64,000 bases of DNA from JABGQS01 sp963666505 (GCA_963666505.2 CAXXXL010000001.1:372001-436000); one strand, 5' to 3'; shown: positions 18,331 to 32,272, counted from the stretch's first letter. The notes: a model not told the origin generated them from the letters alone. Numbers and translations: made by a program.

Positions 18331-18765
18331 ATGGATATTGTAAGCGCATGCCTTACGGGCGAAAAGTGCAGGTATGACGCAAGCTCGTGTACCGATGCAA
18401 AGCTGAAAGAAATGTATGAGAAGGGGCGGCTGACTGCTGTCTGCCCGGAATGTGATGCAGGACTTGGCAAACCGAGGAGCCCGATGGAGATAGACGGCGG
18501 GGACGGAGCAGACGTGCTGGACGGATGCGCAAGGGTCGTCTCGAAGGACGGAATGGATTTTACGCAGGAGTTTATTGAAGGTGCAAAGACAGCGCTTGAA
18601 GCGGCAAAAAAGCACGGAGCAAAGCGTGCTTATCTAAAATCCTGCAGCCCTTCATGCGGCTGCGGAAGGATATATGACGGAAGTTTCTCTGGCGCATTGA
18701 GGCAGGGTGACGGGGTTACGGCAGCGCTGCTAAAGAAAAACGGCATAATGGTAATAGAAGTATGA
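18331..18765 (+). CDS. DUF523 domain protein
   Basis: 144 residues, the full length of the family. Conserved cysteine motifs: SACLTGEKCRYD, VCPECDAGLGKPRSPMEI and LKSCSPSCGCGRIYDGSFSG. The cysteines suggest a metal or iron-sulfur site, but the family is uncharacterised. It follows mutS2 by 6 bp and is probably co-transcribed. Confidence 0.88.
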   Translation: MDIVSACLTGEKCRYDASSCTDAKLKEMYEKGRLTAVCPECDAGLGKPRSPMEIDGGDGADVLDGCARVVSKDGMDFTQEFIEGAKTALEAAKKHGAKRAYLKSCSPSCGCGRIYDGSFSGALRQGDGVTAALLKKNGIMVIEV

Positions 18766-18804
18766 AACTTTTATGAATAATCCGTAAATAGGACGGGCAC
18801 GGTA

Positions 18805-18833
18805 TTAACTTGTGTTAAAAGCTGGTTTATAAT
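18805..18833 (+). promoter_or_regulatory. Promoter of the two-component / HtrA operon
   Basis: TTAACT (18805-18810), a 17-bp spacer and TATAAT (18828-18833) lie 20 bp before the response-regulator ATG. GCGAGGT provides the ribosome-binding site. The -35 matches only four of six consensus bases. Confidence 0.5.
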
Positions 18834-18853
18834 AAAAAGCGAGGTAAAAAAAT

Positions 18854-19534
18854 ATGTCTAAACGTATACTTGTAGTAGATGACGACAAAAATATTAGCGA
18901 AGTCATAAAGCTGTACTTGAAAAAAGAAGGTTATGACGTCAGCCTTGCTTACGACGGTAAGGCTGGGCTTGAAGAGTTTAGCAAAGAGGTGCCGGCGCTT
19001 ATTGTGCTGGATATCATGATGCCAAAGCTTGACGGCTGGGAGGTATTAAAGCAGGTTAGGAAGACTAGCTCTGTGCCTGTCATTATGCTGTCTGCAAAGG
19101 GAGAGACATTTGACAAGGTGCTGGGGCTGGAGCTTGGCGCCGATGATTATATAACGAAGCCTTTTGATCCAAAAGAGTTTATTGCAAGGGTGAAGGCTGT
19201 AACCAGAAGAGCAAGCCAGATGGAGGATGAAGTAAGCTCGATAGAATATAAAGATCTTGAGATCAATATATCAAATTATACTGTCACTTATAAAGGCGAA
19301 GTAGTTGAGATGCCGCCCAAGGAGATAGAGCTTCTTTATTTCCTGGCGTCACATCCAAACAAGGTTTTTACAAGAGAACAGCTGCTGCAGCAGGTTTGGG
19401 ACTTTGAGTTTTTCGGTGATTCACGTACTGTAGACGTACATATAAAAAGGCTGAGAAAAAAGCTATACGACCAAAGCAGCGGCTGGGAGATAAAGACCGT
19501 GTGGGGTGTAGGGTATAAGTTCGAGGTCAGGTAA
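18854..19534 (+). CDS. OmpR/PhoB-family response regulator
   Basis: 226 residues. Receiver domain about 1-118 with the acidic pair DDD near the start, phospho-acceptor Asp53 (LIVLDIMMP), MLSAK and the KPFDPKEF lysine. The winged-helix effector domain (about 130-226) shows REQLLQQVWDFEFFGDSRTVDVHIKRLRKKL and ends VWGVGYKF. Its stop overlaps the kinase ATG by one base (TAATG). The htrA gene immediately after the kinase suggests an envelope-stress circuit analogous to CssRS of B. subtilis; this is inference from gene order. Confidence 0.93.
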   Translation: MSKRILVVDDDKNISEVIKLYLKKEGYDVSLAYDGKAGLEEFSKEVPALIVLDIMMPKLDGWEVLKQVRKTSSVPVIMLSAKGETFDKVLGLELGADDYITKPFDPKEFIARVKAVTRRASQMEDEVSSIEYKDLEINISNYTVTYKGEVVEMPPKEIELLYFLASHPNKVFTREQLLQQVWDFEFFGDSRTVDVHIKRLRKKLYDQSSGWEIKTVWGVGYKFEVR

Positions 19535-21012
19535 TGGGCAAATCTATTTTCGTAAGGATGCTCTTTGTATATCTGCTTATAATCGTTGTTTCGTTTTCGC
19601 TGCTTGGCGGAATATTCTTTACAACGTTGAAAAACAATTACTTAAGTTCGCAGATGGATATAATGATAGAGAATCTGAAAGAAATAAACGGCTGGCTAGG
19701 CAGCAGGGAGTGCTCTGAGATGACGGACATCGCATTTTATGAGAAGCTGTCCGGCAAGGCAAACGATGAAGATACAATCATCTGGTTCATAGACAGTGAC
19801 AAGAAGGTTTATATGTTGGTTGAACCGGAGAGTGAAGAACCGCTTGAGGTGTCTTTCACGACACATGATGTTGAACGTTATTATGACGTGACAAAAAGCG
19901 GAGGATATATAAAAGAGGTCTCCAAGGTAGAGAAGGCTTTTGAAGGCACGGTCATGTCGGTTGCGATACCGCTGGAGCTTGACGGGGAAATAGTCGGGGC
20001 TCTTGCCGCCCATCGTGCGGTAGAGGATTTTGGAGTTGGTATAAGCACTATAGAGCGGCAGGTTTTCTCTCCGCTTCTCATATCAATGCTTTTTGCATTT
20101 CTGCTTGTGTTCGTGCTTTCAAGGTATATCGTGAAGCCGATAAGGGATATCTCGAACGCAGCGTGCGAGCTTGCAAGGGGCAATCTTGATTACCGTGTCA
20201 CTCCAAGAACAAACGATGAACTTGGCGAGCTTGCTGTATCGTTCAACAAGATGGCTGAAGAGCTAAAGCTTCAGGACAGCCTGCGCAATACGTTCCTTGC
20301 GAATGTTTCGCACGAGCTGCGAACACCGCTGACGTCTGTGCAGGGTTTTGTGCAGGGGATGCTAGACCGAGCTATCGAAGAAGAGGACAGGGATAAATAT
20401 TTAGAGATAGTTCTGAACGAAACAAAGCGTATGAATACGCTTATATCCGACCTTCTGGACCTTGCAAAGATAGAATCGGGGCAGTTCCCGATTGAGCTGA
20501 GCGTGTTTGATATAAACGAACAGCTGCGCCAGGGCATCATTATGTTTGAACAGCGCATAGAGCGTAAAAAGCTAAGTGTGGATATCAACTTTAACGAAGA
20601 GAAGATGATGGTATGGGCGGACAGAGACCGCATATCACAAGTGGTTACAAACCTTGTCGACAATGCCGTGAAGTTCTCGAGCGATGGCGGAAGTTTGAAG
20701 ATATGGACAACGAGCGACGACGATAAGGTATATATCAACATTGCTGACAGCGGAGAGGGCATACCAAAAGAAGATGAGCCTTACATATTTGAACGGTTCT
20801 TTAAGGCTGATAAATCGCACAGCAGAAGCAGACCGGGAACCGGTATAGGGCTGTCTATTGTTAAAAGGATATTGACCCAGCACGGCGAAGATATTTCGCT
20901 TAAAAACGAGCCGGGAAAGGGAGCGACGTTTACGTTTACCCTTACAAAAGCTGCAGAGCAGCAGAATAAAGTTAAAAGCGAGTTCGACGATTTACGAGAA
21001 CATGAAGAATAA
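19534..21012 (+). CDS. Membrane sensor histidine kinase with HAMP domain
   Basis: 492 residues. Two membrane spans (about 8-30 and 180-203) flank an extracellular sensor domain of about 150 residues. A HAMP linker follows (IVKPIRDISNAACELARGNLDYRV). The H-box is FLANVSHELRTPLTS with His260. The ATPase part has the N-box (DRISQVVTNLVDNAVKFS) and G-boxes (DSGEGIPKEDEPYIFERFF, GTGIGLSIVKRI). Partner of the overlapping response-regulator gene. Confidence 0.93.
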   Translation: MGKSIFVRMLFVYLLIIVVSFSLLGGIFFTTLKNNYLSSQMDIMIENLKEINGWLGSRECSEMTDIAFYEKLSGKANDEDTIIWFIDSDKKVYMLVEPESEEPLEVSFTTHDVERYYDVTKSGGYIKEVSKVEKAFEGTVMSVAIPLELDGEIVGALAAHRAVEDFGVGISTIERQVFSPLLISMLFAFLLVFVLSRYIVKPIRDISNAACELARGNLDYRVTPRTNDELGELAVSFNKMAEELKLQDSLRNTFLANVSHELRTPLTSVQGFVQGMLDRAIEEEDRDKYLEIVLNETKRMNTLISDLLDLAKIESGQFPIELSVFDINEQLRQGIIMFEQRIERKKLSVDINFNEEKMMVWADRDRISQVVTNLVDNAVKFSSDGGSLKIWTTSDDDKVYINIADSGEGIPKEDEPYIFERFFKADKSHSRSRPGTGIGLSIVKRILTQHGEDISLKNEPGKGATFTFTLTKAAEQQNKVKSEFDDLREHEE

Positions 21013-21036
21013 AATACTTAGAAAGGATGATGAACT

Positions 21037-22476
21037 ATGGATAATGAAAACAACATTGATCCGCGAACAGTGAACGAGAGCGCAGCTCAGAGTTCACAGG
21101 ATAATACCGGCACCCCGCAGGGTGCACAGACGAATAATTACGGACAGCCTGGTCCTCAGCAGAGCTATTATCAGAACAGCTATCAGCAGTATCAGGCGCC
21201 TCCGACATATTACAACCAATATCCACAGCCGGAGAAAAAGAGAAAATCAGGATTTTGGGTTTTAGTAACTTTTGTGATAATACTCAGCCTGGCGGTCGGA
21301 GGACTGCTTACTGCGTATGTTATTATGCCGATGGTCAACACTGAGCTGCCGCAGATAAGCGAAAACCTGCAGCAGGGACAGGGGGACCAACAGGGCAGCG
21401 GACCTAATATAGCTGACAATCAAGGCAGGCCGGATCAGTCCGGGCAGGACAAACCTGCTGAGCCTCAGACAACAAGCTCTGCCGATATAGGCGGAGAAGC
21501 GCCGAGTATCGATCAGTCGGGTAATCCTATTGTACAGATAGCGGAAAAGGTGAGCCCAACGGTAGTGGGTGTTACAGTAAGCGTAGACCAGACAGTCGGC
21601 GGACAGGCGGCACAATCGCAGGAATACGGTTATGGAACAGGATTCATAATCTCACAGAACGGCTATATTGCAACGAATAATCATGTTGTGGCAGGTTCTG
21701 ATTCGGTGAAAGTAACGCTGATAGATGGAAGCGAATATGATGCAAAGGTAGTCGGAGTTGATGCATCTACGGACCTTGCGGTCTTGAAGATAGATGCACA
21801 GGGGCTTACAGTAGCTTCATTCGGAGACTCGAGTGCGCTAAAAGTCGGTGAAACAGTAGTCGCGATAGGAAACCCGCTTGGCAGTAACTTGGCGGGAAGC
21901 GTGACTGCAGGCATCGTTAGCGCTAAAGACAGAGTGATATCTACAAACGGGTATACGCAAAAGTATATTCAGACGGATGCAGCCATCAACCCCGGTAACA
22001 GCGGCGGACCGCTGGTAAACATTGAAGGTAAGGTAATAGGAATAAACACACTTAAGACTTATCTTGCCGGATATGATGATTACGGCGTGCCCATCGGTAC
22101 AGAGGGGATAGGGTTTGCGATACCTACGAAAACTGCGCTGCCTATCATTGAACAGCTTATGGAAACAGGAAGCGTAGAGCGTCCCGGAATAGGGATATCC
22201 TGTCTGGTAGACGTTACAAACGCATTCAACCCGGAAGGTTCGCCGGACGGAGTGACTGTGGCTGAAGTAGTGCAGGGCAGCCCTGCTGAAGATGCAAACC
22301 TGATGGTCGGAGACATCATATTGGAGATAGACGGAGTTGAAACACTGACGGTGGAAGCTTTGACGGACGAGCTTAAGAAACATGAGGTTGGCGACAAGGT
22401 CGAAATCAAGGTGTGGAGAGACGGTGAGGAATATAAAACTACTGTTACCGTCGGAGACTTGAACAAAATGGGATAA
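21037..22476 (+). CDS. htrA: HtrA/DegP-like S1C serine protease with PDZ domain
   Basis: 479 residues. A cytosolic Gln/Asn/Tyr/Pro-rich N-terminus (about 1-65) is followed by one membrane span (about 72-94) and a Gln/Gly-rich linker. The trypsin-like domain has catalytic His216 (ATNNHVV), Asp246 (STDLAVLKID) and Ser322 (NPGNSGGPL). The C-terminal PDZ domain spans about 385-475 (GVTVAEVVQGSPAEDANLMVGDIILEIDG). It should degrade or refold damaged proteins at the outer face of the membrane. It lies 24 bp after the kinase with AGAAAGGATG upstream of ATG 21037. Confidence 0.94.
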   Translation: MDNENNIDPRTVNESAAQSSQDNTGTPQGAQTNNYGQPGPQQSYYQNSYQQYQAPPTYYNQYPQPEKKRKSGFWVLVTFVIILSLAVGGLLTAYVIMPMVNTELPQISENLQQGQGDQQGSGPNIADNQGRPDQSGQDKPAEPQTTSSADIGGEAPSIDQSGNPIVQIAEKVSPTVVGVTVSVDQTVGGQAAQSQEYGYGTGFIISQNGYIATNNHVVAGSDSVKVTLIDGSEYDAKVVGVDASTDLAVLKIDAQGLTVASFGDSSALKVGETVVAIGNPLGSNLAGSVTAGIVSAKDRVISTNGYTQKYIQTDAAINPGNSGGPLVNIEGKVIGINTLKTYLAGYDDYGVPIGTEGIGFAIPTKTALPIIEQLMETGSVERPGIGISCLVDVTNAFNPEGSPDGVTVAEVVQGSPAEDANLMVGDIILEIDGVETLTVEALTDELKKHEVGDKVEIKVWRDGEEYKTTVTVGDLNKMG

Positions 22477-22495
22477 ACGATTTTTCAACATAATA

Positions 22496-22530
22496 AAACC
22501 GGCAGTTATATAGGCTGCCGGTTTTTTTTA
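22496..22530 (+). terminator. Terminator between convergent htrA and gtrA-like genes
   Basis: AAACCGGCAG (22496-22505) pairs perfectly with CTGCCGGTTT (22515-22524) and is followed by TTTTTTA. The loop is nine bases. It is a strong terminator for htrA; the weak A-tract on the other side makes bidirectional use less certain. Confidence 0.85.
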
Positions 22531-23082
22531 CTCGTCTGTTTCAGCTGCAAGCATTTCCTGCTCTTGCTTTTGCTGCATCCTTTCGTTTTCGGCTTTACCC
22601 AGCTTATTGGTATTTATGGAGTTGCGGAAGACAACAAAACGCTGGAAGAGAAACTCTGTAACAAAGTTTATGACCATAGTGCCTACAAGCACCAGATAAT
22701 AGTTCCAGCCTATGACTGCAAGCGAATCTCCCCACAATGTTGAGAGCGGAGTGAATACTATATAGTAACCGAACACCTTGAGCATCGCTATCGGTATATT
22801 GTTTGCGGATTTGAATGTGAATTTACGGTTTAATGTAAAATTATATATAACAGAGAGCACTAGCGCAATAAGATAGCTTGGGCCATAGTCGCTGCGGAGT
22901 GTTTCCGGCCATGAAGACATACCGGGGAAAACAGCAGTCCAGTTTATAAATTCGTTCATCAGTGTAAAGCTTGCGACCTGAATGACGCCGGCCGATATTG
23001 ACAGGCCTGTGAACTTTAGGAACTGTATAAAATTTTGTTTGTTGGTCAGCTTTACTTTTTCATTGGTCGTGGTTTTACTCAT
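22528..23082 (-). CDS. GtrA-like membrane protein
   Basis: 184 residues with four membrane helices in the GtrA pattern: FLKFTGLSISAGVIQVASFTLM, a helix containing YNFTLNRKFTF (the conserved N..(W/L)NR.(W/F)TF motif), a third helix, and FVTEFLFQRFVVF. GtrA proteins are thought to move polyprenyl-linked sugars used in envelope glycosylation. A long Gln/Glu-rich cytosolic tail of about 35 residues is present. No glycosyltransferase is adjacent. Confidence 0.85.
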   Translation of the reverse strand: MSKTTTNEKVKLTNKQNFIQFLKFTGLSISAGVIQVASFTLMNEFINWTAVFPGMSSWPETLRSDYGPSYLIALVLSVIYNFTLNRKFTFKSANNIPIAMLKVFGYYIVFTPLSTLWGDSLAVIGWNYYLVLVGTMVINFVTEFLFQRFVVFRNSINTNKLGKAENERMQQKQEQEMLAAETDE

Positions 23083-23316
23083 AAAACACCTCGCCTAGAA
23101 GGTTTTGATTAATATTAACATAATTTCAGGGCGGGTCAAGGCTTGTCATAGTAACTTAATAAAATTGGAATATTACAGAATTGGCAGAAAGTTAATAATC
23201 CGGTGTTCATATGGACAATGTTTTTCTTAAATATCACTTTATATAATTGCTACGCGGTATATTATATGGTAAGATGAAATGACAAAAAATACAAAGTATG
23301 GAGAATTACATATAAT

Positions 23317-24642
23317 ATGGATAATACTAATGGACACGTACGCAGATTCAGTTATATAAAACTCATTATACCTTTTGCAGTTCTGTTTGCGGCGCTTGCT
23401 GCAGCGGGCATTTATTTTTATATTAGCTTTAGCAGCCAGAATGAGATGTTGGGCAGCATAGACACTGCAAAGTATGATGCGGACATAGAGCTGGAAGATG
23501 TTTGGGAGAATGAAATCGAAATTGTTGGTAAAAGCATACTTGAGCTAAATGAAGAACAGAAAGATAAAAGTTCTTATTTAGCGCCGAATGGCCTATATAT
23601 ACAATGCCTGTCGGAAGGATGGGATAATAAACTGGAAAGTGTATACGATGAGCTTTTGAAAAATGTGCATGGAAGTGAAATAGATTACTTAAAAAAGATA
23701 TCTCTTCTGTCGGGTACCCCCGATGACGGTACTTTAGGCGATTACCATGAAGAAAGCTCTGTTCTTAAAACAGCAATAGCTTTCAAACCGTTGATAAGCA
23801 GCAGTTATAAAATCATTACAAGTGAAGATTACGGATATATCAATATATATAATATGGATGAATATACCGAATTGAAAGATTTTGCAAGAACGCTTTCTCA
23901 CGAATACGGACACCATTTTGCTTTTCAGCACATCTTCACAGATGAGAATGAAGACAGGGAAGGTTCATATTATTATGACTTAAGGGGGCTTTCGGAATAT
24001 CCGGATGCAAAGGAGTATACAGATTATCAAGAGTATCTGGAAATGCATGCGTGGGATATCGATGAAATCGCTGCAGAGGATTATGTTCAGCTGCTGGGTT
24101 CACCGACGAGCAGAGAGATAGGCGAGTATATGGACGTAAAGGAAGCGATCAACTCTGCAGATATGGAATATATATATGATATACAGCCATATCATTATAA
24201 TGTGTATGCACAGGAGAACCCCGTTATACCGACAGCTGAGCAGGTGGAAGGTCTGGAATACTACTATCATTCATTCATCGATGAAACATATATGGAGCAT
24301 TATACCGAATATACTGTTATAGAAATAGACGCACAGAAAAAAAGGTCGAGAGGAAAGACGCATTATGTGCTGACGTGGAACGGTCTTGATGCAGGCAGCA
24401 GCGAAGTTATTTATACTGTTGTTTGTTATGATGCCGACGGAGCGTTCTTTTCAGGGATAAAAACAGTATCGGGAGATGAAGAGCTTTCAGCTGTTATAGG
24501 GACATCCACCAGACGAAAAGGAAGCTGGATATATTGGTGGGATGACAGGACAATGGACGAGGACAGGATAGTCCGTGTCCTCGCATACATTGTTGATGAA
24601 GGAATTATAGTGGGATCTCAACCTTATTACTTTGATTTTTAG
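23317..24642 (+). CDS. Membrane-anchored putative zinc metalloprotease
   Basis: 441 residues. One N-terminal membrane helix (about 14-36) places the rest outside the cell. Residues 195-200 read HEYGHH, an HExxH zinc site within LSHEYGHHFAFQHIF. About 55 residues later DEIAAEDYVQLLGS (249-262) could supply the third ligand, a Glu, as in gluzincins. The last 100 residues look like an Ig/Fn3 beta-sandwich (HYVLTWNGLDAGS...VYTVVCYDADG). I do not recognise a named family. SD TGGAGAA precedes ATG 23317. Its end overlaps the 3' end of the convergent lipoprotein gene by 38 bp. The 234-bp upstream gap is AT-rich and shows no gene. Confidence 0.75.
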   Translation: MDNTNGHVRRFSYIKLIIPFAVLFAALAAAGIYFYISFSSQNEMLGSIDTAKYDADIELEDVWENEIEIVGKSILELNEEQKDKSSYLAPNGLYIQCLSEGWDNKLESVYDELLKNVHGSEIDYLKKISLLSGTPDDGTLGDYHEESSVLKTAIAFKPLISSSYKIITSEDYGYINIYNMDEYTELKDFARTLSHEYGHHFAFQHIFTDENEDREGSYYYDLRGLSEYPDAKEYTDYQEYLEMHAWDIDEIAAEDYVQLLGSPTSREIGEYMDVKEAINSADMEYIYDIQPYHYNVYAQENPVIPTAEQVEGLEYYYHSFIDETYMEHYTEYTVIEIDAQKKRSRGKTHYVLTWNGLDAGSSEVIYTVVCYDADGAFFSGIKTVSGDEELSAVIGTSTRRKGSWIYWWDDRTMDEDRIVRVLAYIVDEGIIVGSQPYYFDF

Positions 24643-25423
24643 TTGCAGACCGCGATCTCTTAACAAAGAATATAATAAGGAATATAATAAGAACAAGAAT
24701 CGCTGCGCCGGCGCAGATTATGGTTATAAGCAAAGCCTGATTGGTCGAATCCGTCAGGCTTTTATGATATTCAATATTCTCTTCGTTGAGTATTGCCGAT
24801 TTTAACTCTATTGTTTTCTCATCGCCGTATTTTAAATTCCATGTATTTGTAGTTACATCGTCTGAATATTCCTGCTTATCGGAGTTGGCATCTTTGGTTT
24901 CCCCCGGCAGAGATATAATAAGCGAGAATTCCGATTCGTTTGCGTATCCAGTAATGATTTCCTGCATATCGGACGGGATGACGGTTTCATCGGTTCTTCT
25001 TATCAAATCTTTCAAACTGATGCTGGCGTCGAGATTATATTCATCTTCAAAATATGATGGAGCATATTCAAAGCCTGCAGTTGTAAACGGGGAATATTCG
25101 CTCTTTAATATTGCATCAAGGCTTTCATAAGCGTCTTCTCTTGAATCATGTTCTTTTTCAAATGTTCCGGAGATGCTGAGCTGCTCGTCATTATCGTCTA
25201 CAGTAACGGTCATGCTCTGTTGCTCCCATTGGTTGGTTATATCTTTTATTAAATAGTAATAGTCAAAGTCTTTGAATTCCTCTTTTGTTTTATCCATAAT
25301 CATTGAATAACTAACACTCATGAGGTTATCGTCATCTATTGAATATTTCATTGTAACATTTGTGCAGCCAGCAAAAAGCGCAGCGATAATAAGAAAAGTA
25401 ATAAGTATAAGCATTTTTTTCAA
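24605..25423 (-). CDS. Lipoprotein with C-terminal membrane helix (LPPM-like)
   Basis: 272 residues starting at TTG 25423, for which AAGGAG is spaced seven bases upstream; ATG 25414 is an alternative. It has a lipobox LIIAALFAGC with Cys at residue 20, a beta-rich domain beginning VTMKYSIDDDNLMSVSYSM, and a C-terminal span (about 232-254) followed by a basic tail. This lipoprotein-plus-TM layout occurs in LppM-domain proteins of Firmicutes, but I am not certain of the family. Its last 38 bp overlap the end of the convergent metalloprotease gene. Confidence 0.72.
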   Translation of the reverse strand: MKKMLILITFLIIAALFAGCTNVTMKYSIDDDNLMSVSYSMIMDKTKEEFKDFDYYYLIKDITNQWEQQSMTVTVDDNDEQLSISGTFEKEHDSREDAYESLDAILKSEYSPFTTAGFEYAPSYFEDEYNLDASISLKDLIRRTDETVIPSDMQEIITGYANESEFSLIISLPGETKDANSDKQEYSDDVTTNTWNLKYGDEKTIELKSAILNEENIEYHKSLTDSTNQALLITIICAGAAILVLIIFLIIFFVKRSRSATKNQSNKVEIPL

Positions 25424-25669
25424 CTGAGTTCTCCTTTGTTGTTATGTATGCAAGTAATTATATTTGATAATGTAAGAAAATGCAAAGAATAAATATATTT
25501 GACTAAAAAAGGAGTACTTGTACATTCCATTATTTTTGACTATATATAAATAGGAAAAAGGTTTGTGCAGCAATACTTTTAATGCAATAAAGACTCGTGG
25601 TTTATCTGATGTTTTTTCTGGTCTATTATATTGTTTTATGATATTATTTATCAGAAAAGGGGTAAAGAG

Positions 25670-26536
25670 ATGGTAGACTTTAAAACATACGGACTGCTGG
25701 GAGAATCGGTGTCAAAATCCATATCTCCCCAAATATATAATGTACTGTTTCAGGAGCTGAAAATACCTGCGGTTTTTATGCCGTATGCTGTACCAAAGGA
25801 TAAATTCATAACTGCGCTGCCGATACTGCGATCATATTTTGAGGGGTTTACTGTTGCCGAACCATATAGAGTGGATATTATGGCGCATCTTGACAGGCTT
25901 GATGATTCCGCAAGGATGGCAGGCGCTGCTAACACTGTTAAGGTCGAAAAAGGCAAGATGACTGGATATAACACGGACATGGATGCGTTTGAAAAAAACC
26001 TTATTGGCTTTATAGGCAACCTGTTCGATAAAGACGTTCTTCTGATTGGCTCGGGAGGCGCTGCATATGCGGCTGCAAACGTGCTGTTGGAGAGGGGCGC
26101 TTTTCTAACGATAGCATCACCGAATTTAGCTTCAGCCATGGAGCTTCAGGGAAGGCTTCAGAAAAGGTATAACAAGAACAGGATAAAGGCGGTTGGAAGT
26201 CTTTCGCACTCGGATGAGTTCTATGCGGTGTTTAATACGCTGGCTGCGGACGTTGAAAGCGGGCGGCAGGCAGTGTCTATACACACCCATACCTATCAGA
26301 GCATGAAGTATGCGTTCGACATTTCGTGCTTTAACACAGAGTTTTTGGAAAAAGCCGAGAAGTTCGGCTCCGAAACTAAGAACGGTCTTGATATGCTGTT
26401 CTATCATGCGGTCGGGGCTTTGAAGATTTGGCTTGAAGACCACAGCGGAATTGACGTCACTCTTTTGACCCAAGTTTACGATAAAATCAAAAACGCAGTT
26501 TCACTGCCGAAGGATGCCTGCAGCATAAAAGAATAG
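25670..26536 (+). CDS. Shikimate dehydrogenase-like protein without the catalytic lysine
   Basis: 288 residues from ATG 25670, supported by AAAAGGGGTAAAG; an in-frame ATG at 25631 lacks a ribosome-binding site. The AroE fold is evident: YGLLGESVSKSISPQIYN carries the substrate Ser pair (S17, S19), MAGAANTV follows, and GYNTDMDAF keeps the catalytic Asp103. A dinucleotide loop LIGSGGAAYAAANVL is present. The motif normally NVTxPxK reads FTVAEPYRVD, with Arg67 at the place of the catalytic Lys. The later NTLAADVE replaces N(T/A)TPxG. It may still bind a shikimate-like acid but could be inactive in the shikimate pathway or act on another substrate. Confidence 0.75.
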   Translation: MVDFKTYGLLGESVSKSISPQIYNVLFQELKIPAVFMPYAVPKDKFITALPILRSYFEGFTVAEPYRVDIMAHLDRLDDSARMAGAANTVKVEKGKMTGYNTDMDAFEKNLIGFIGNLFDKDVLLIGSGGAAYAAANVLLERGAFLTIASPNLASAMELQGRLQKRYNKNRIKAVGSLSHSDEFYAVFNTLAADVESGRQAVSIHTHTYQSMKYAFDISCFNTEFLEKAEKFGSETKNGLDMLFYHAVGALKIWLEDHSGIDVTLLTQVYDKIKNAVSLPKDACSIKE

Positions 26537-26613
26537 AAGCCTGTTTCCCAGGAAGCCCGAAAGCCGTATCAAAACATTCGGTAAAGCGGCCAAACACTGT
26601 GAAAATCTCTGAA

Positions 26614-26643
26614 AAACCCTTTATCCATGCTGAAAAAGGGTTT
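26614..26643 (+). terminator. Terminator of the shikimate-dehydrogenase-like gene
   Basis: AAACCCTTT (26614-26622) pairs with AAAGGGTTT (26635-26643), a 9-bp stem with a 12-base loop, followed by ATTTGCGTCTTTT. The T-tract is interrupted, so efficiency is uncertain. Confidence 0.55.
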
Positions 26644-26699
26644 ATTTGCGTCTTTTACAGAATCGTCATAAAAAAGGGTAAAAAAAGGGTAAATAGAAG

Positions 26700-26728
26700 T
26701 TGACAATTGGGTAGCGATTTGTTACTAT
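26700..26728 (+). promoter_or_regulatory. rRNA operon promoter
   Basis: TTGACA (26700-26705), an exact 17-bp spacer and TACTAT (26723-26728) give a near-consensus sigma-A promoter about 155 bp upstream of mature 16S. A-rich tracts lie immediately upstream. Confidence 0.85.
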
Positions 26729-26882
26729 AGTTGAGCCGCCTCTGATAGGGGGCGGCAAAAAGAACCTTGAAAATAGGAAATACAGCACTACAAAAGAGAC
26801 GCAAAGAATTTGAGTTGAGTCAGAGACAGACGAAAGTTTGTAAAATAGGCTGCGGTTTTTAGGAACAGCAGTTTAAATATTT

Positions 26883-28420
<1,538 letters not shown>

Positions 28421-28552
28421 TGTACATTAGACAAAAAGGCATATATTACAGGATGCCAAAAAGACCAGGGGAACCTGGCAAGAGACTTAACTTAGAAGAA
28501 AAGTGTCTCTTAGTAGTGCTGGTAATTTTCAAGGAAGCAAAACCCTAACTGG

Positions 28553-28628
28553 GGGGGTGTAGCTCAGCTGGGAGAGCACCTGCCTTGCAAGCAGGGGGTC
28601 AGCGGTTCGATCCCGCTCATCTCCACCA
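28553..28628 (+). tRNA. tRNA-Ala (TGC)
   Basis: 76 nt with 5' GGGGGTG pairing CATCTCC (two G-U pairs), D-arm AGCTCAGCTGGGAGAGC, anticodon loop CTTGCAA (anticodon TGC), T-arm GCGGTTCGATCCCGC and an encoded ACCA end. It lies in the usual 16S-23S spacer position. Confidence 0.97.
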
Positions 28629-28693
28629 AAACCAAAAGGCAAACAGCCAAAAGGTTTAAAAGAGGCGAGCTAGAATGGATCCACCTAAAATGG

Positions 28694-28943
<250 letters not shown>

Positions 28944-29230
28944 CACACAAGGTGTGAACAAGGCCTCATGAAACAAGGGGTGCAGGTCAAAATTTTTTTG
29001 ACTAAAAAAGAAAAAAAGCTGTATACGGGTTGAGCCGGACAGGCCCGAAAGTAACAGTCGGCAGACTGTGAAAAAGGGAATCAGCGAGAGCTGGCGAAAG
29101 AACATTGAAAACTGCATATGAAGTAAGAAGTAAACTTTAAATTTTTTAAAGGTAGGTGCAATAAAATGCACCATACAATTTCGAAAAAGTTAGAGCGAAA
29201 GTCTTAGAAAACAAAGATTTAAATCTTCAA
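28944..29230 (+). other. 16S-23S spacer, tRNA-distal part
   Basis: 287 bp of transcribed spacer. Near 29103-29115 it contains ATTGAAAACTGCA, a segment common just upstream of 23S in clostridial operons. A GTGCA-ataaaa-TGCAC hairpin occurs at about 29156-29171. No gene is seen; plus-strand T/A tracts flank 28990-29020. Confidence 0.6.
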
Positions 29231-32260
<3,030 letters not shown>

Positions 32261-32272
32261 AATTTTAATCAT

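Larger units (their letters stand above)
26537..26882 (+). other. Pre-rRNA leader region with promoter, no gene
   Basis: This 346-bp gap separates the shikimate-dehydrogenase-like gene from 16S rRNA. It holds a moderate terminator hairpin (26614-26643), two copies of AAAAAAGGGTAAA just upstream of the promoter (UP-element-like A-tracts), the rRNA promoter (26700-26728), and a GC hairpin in the transcribed leader (GCCGCC/GGGCGGC, about 26735-26756). No ORF with a ribosome-binding site is visible. Confidence 0.7.
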
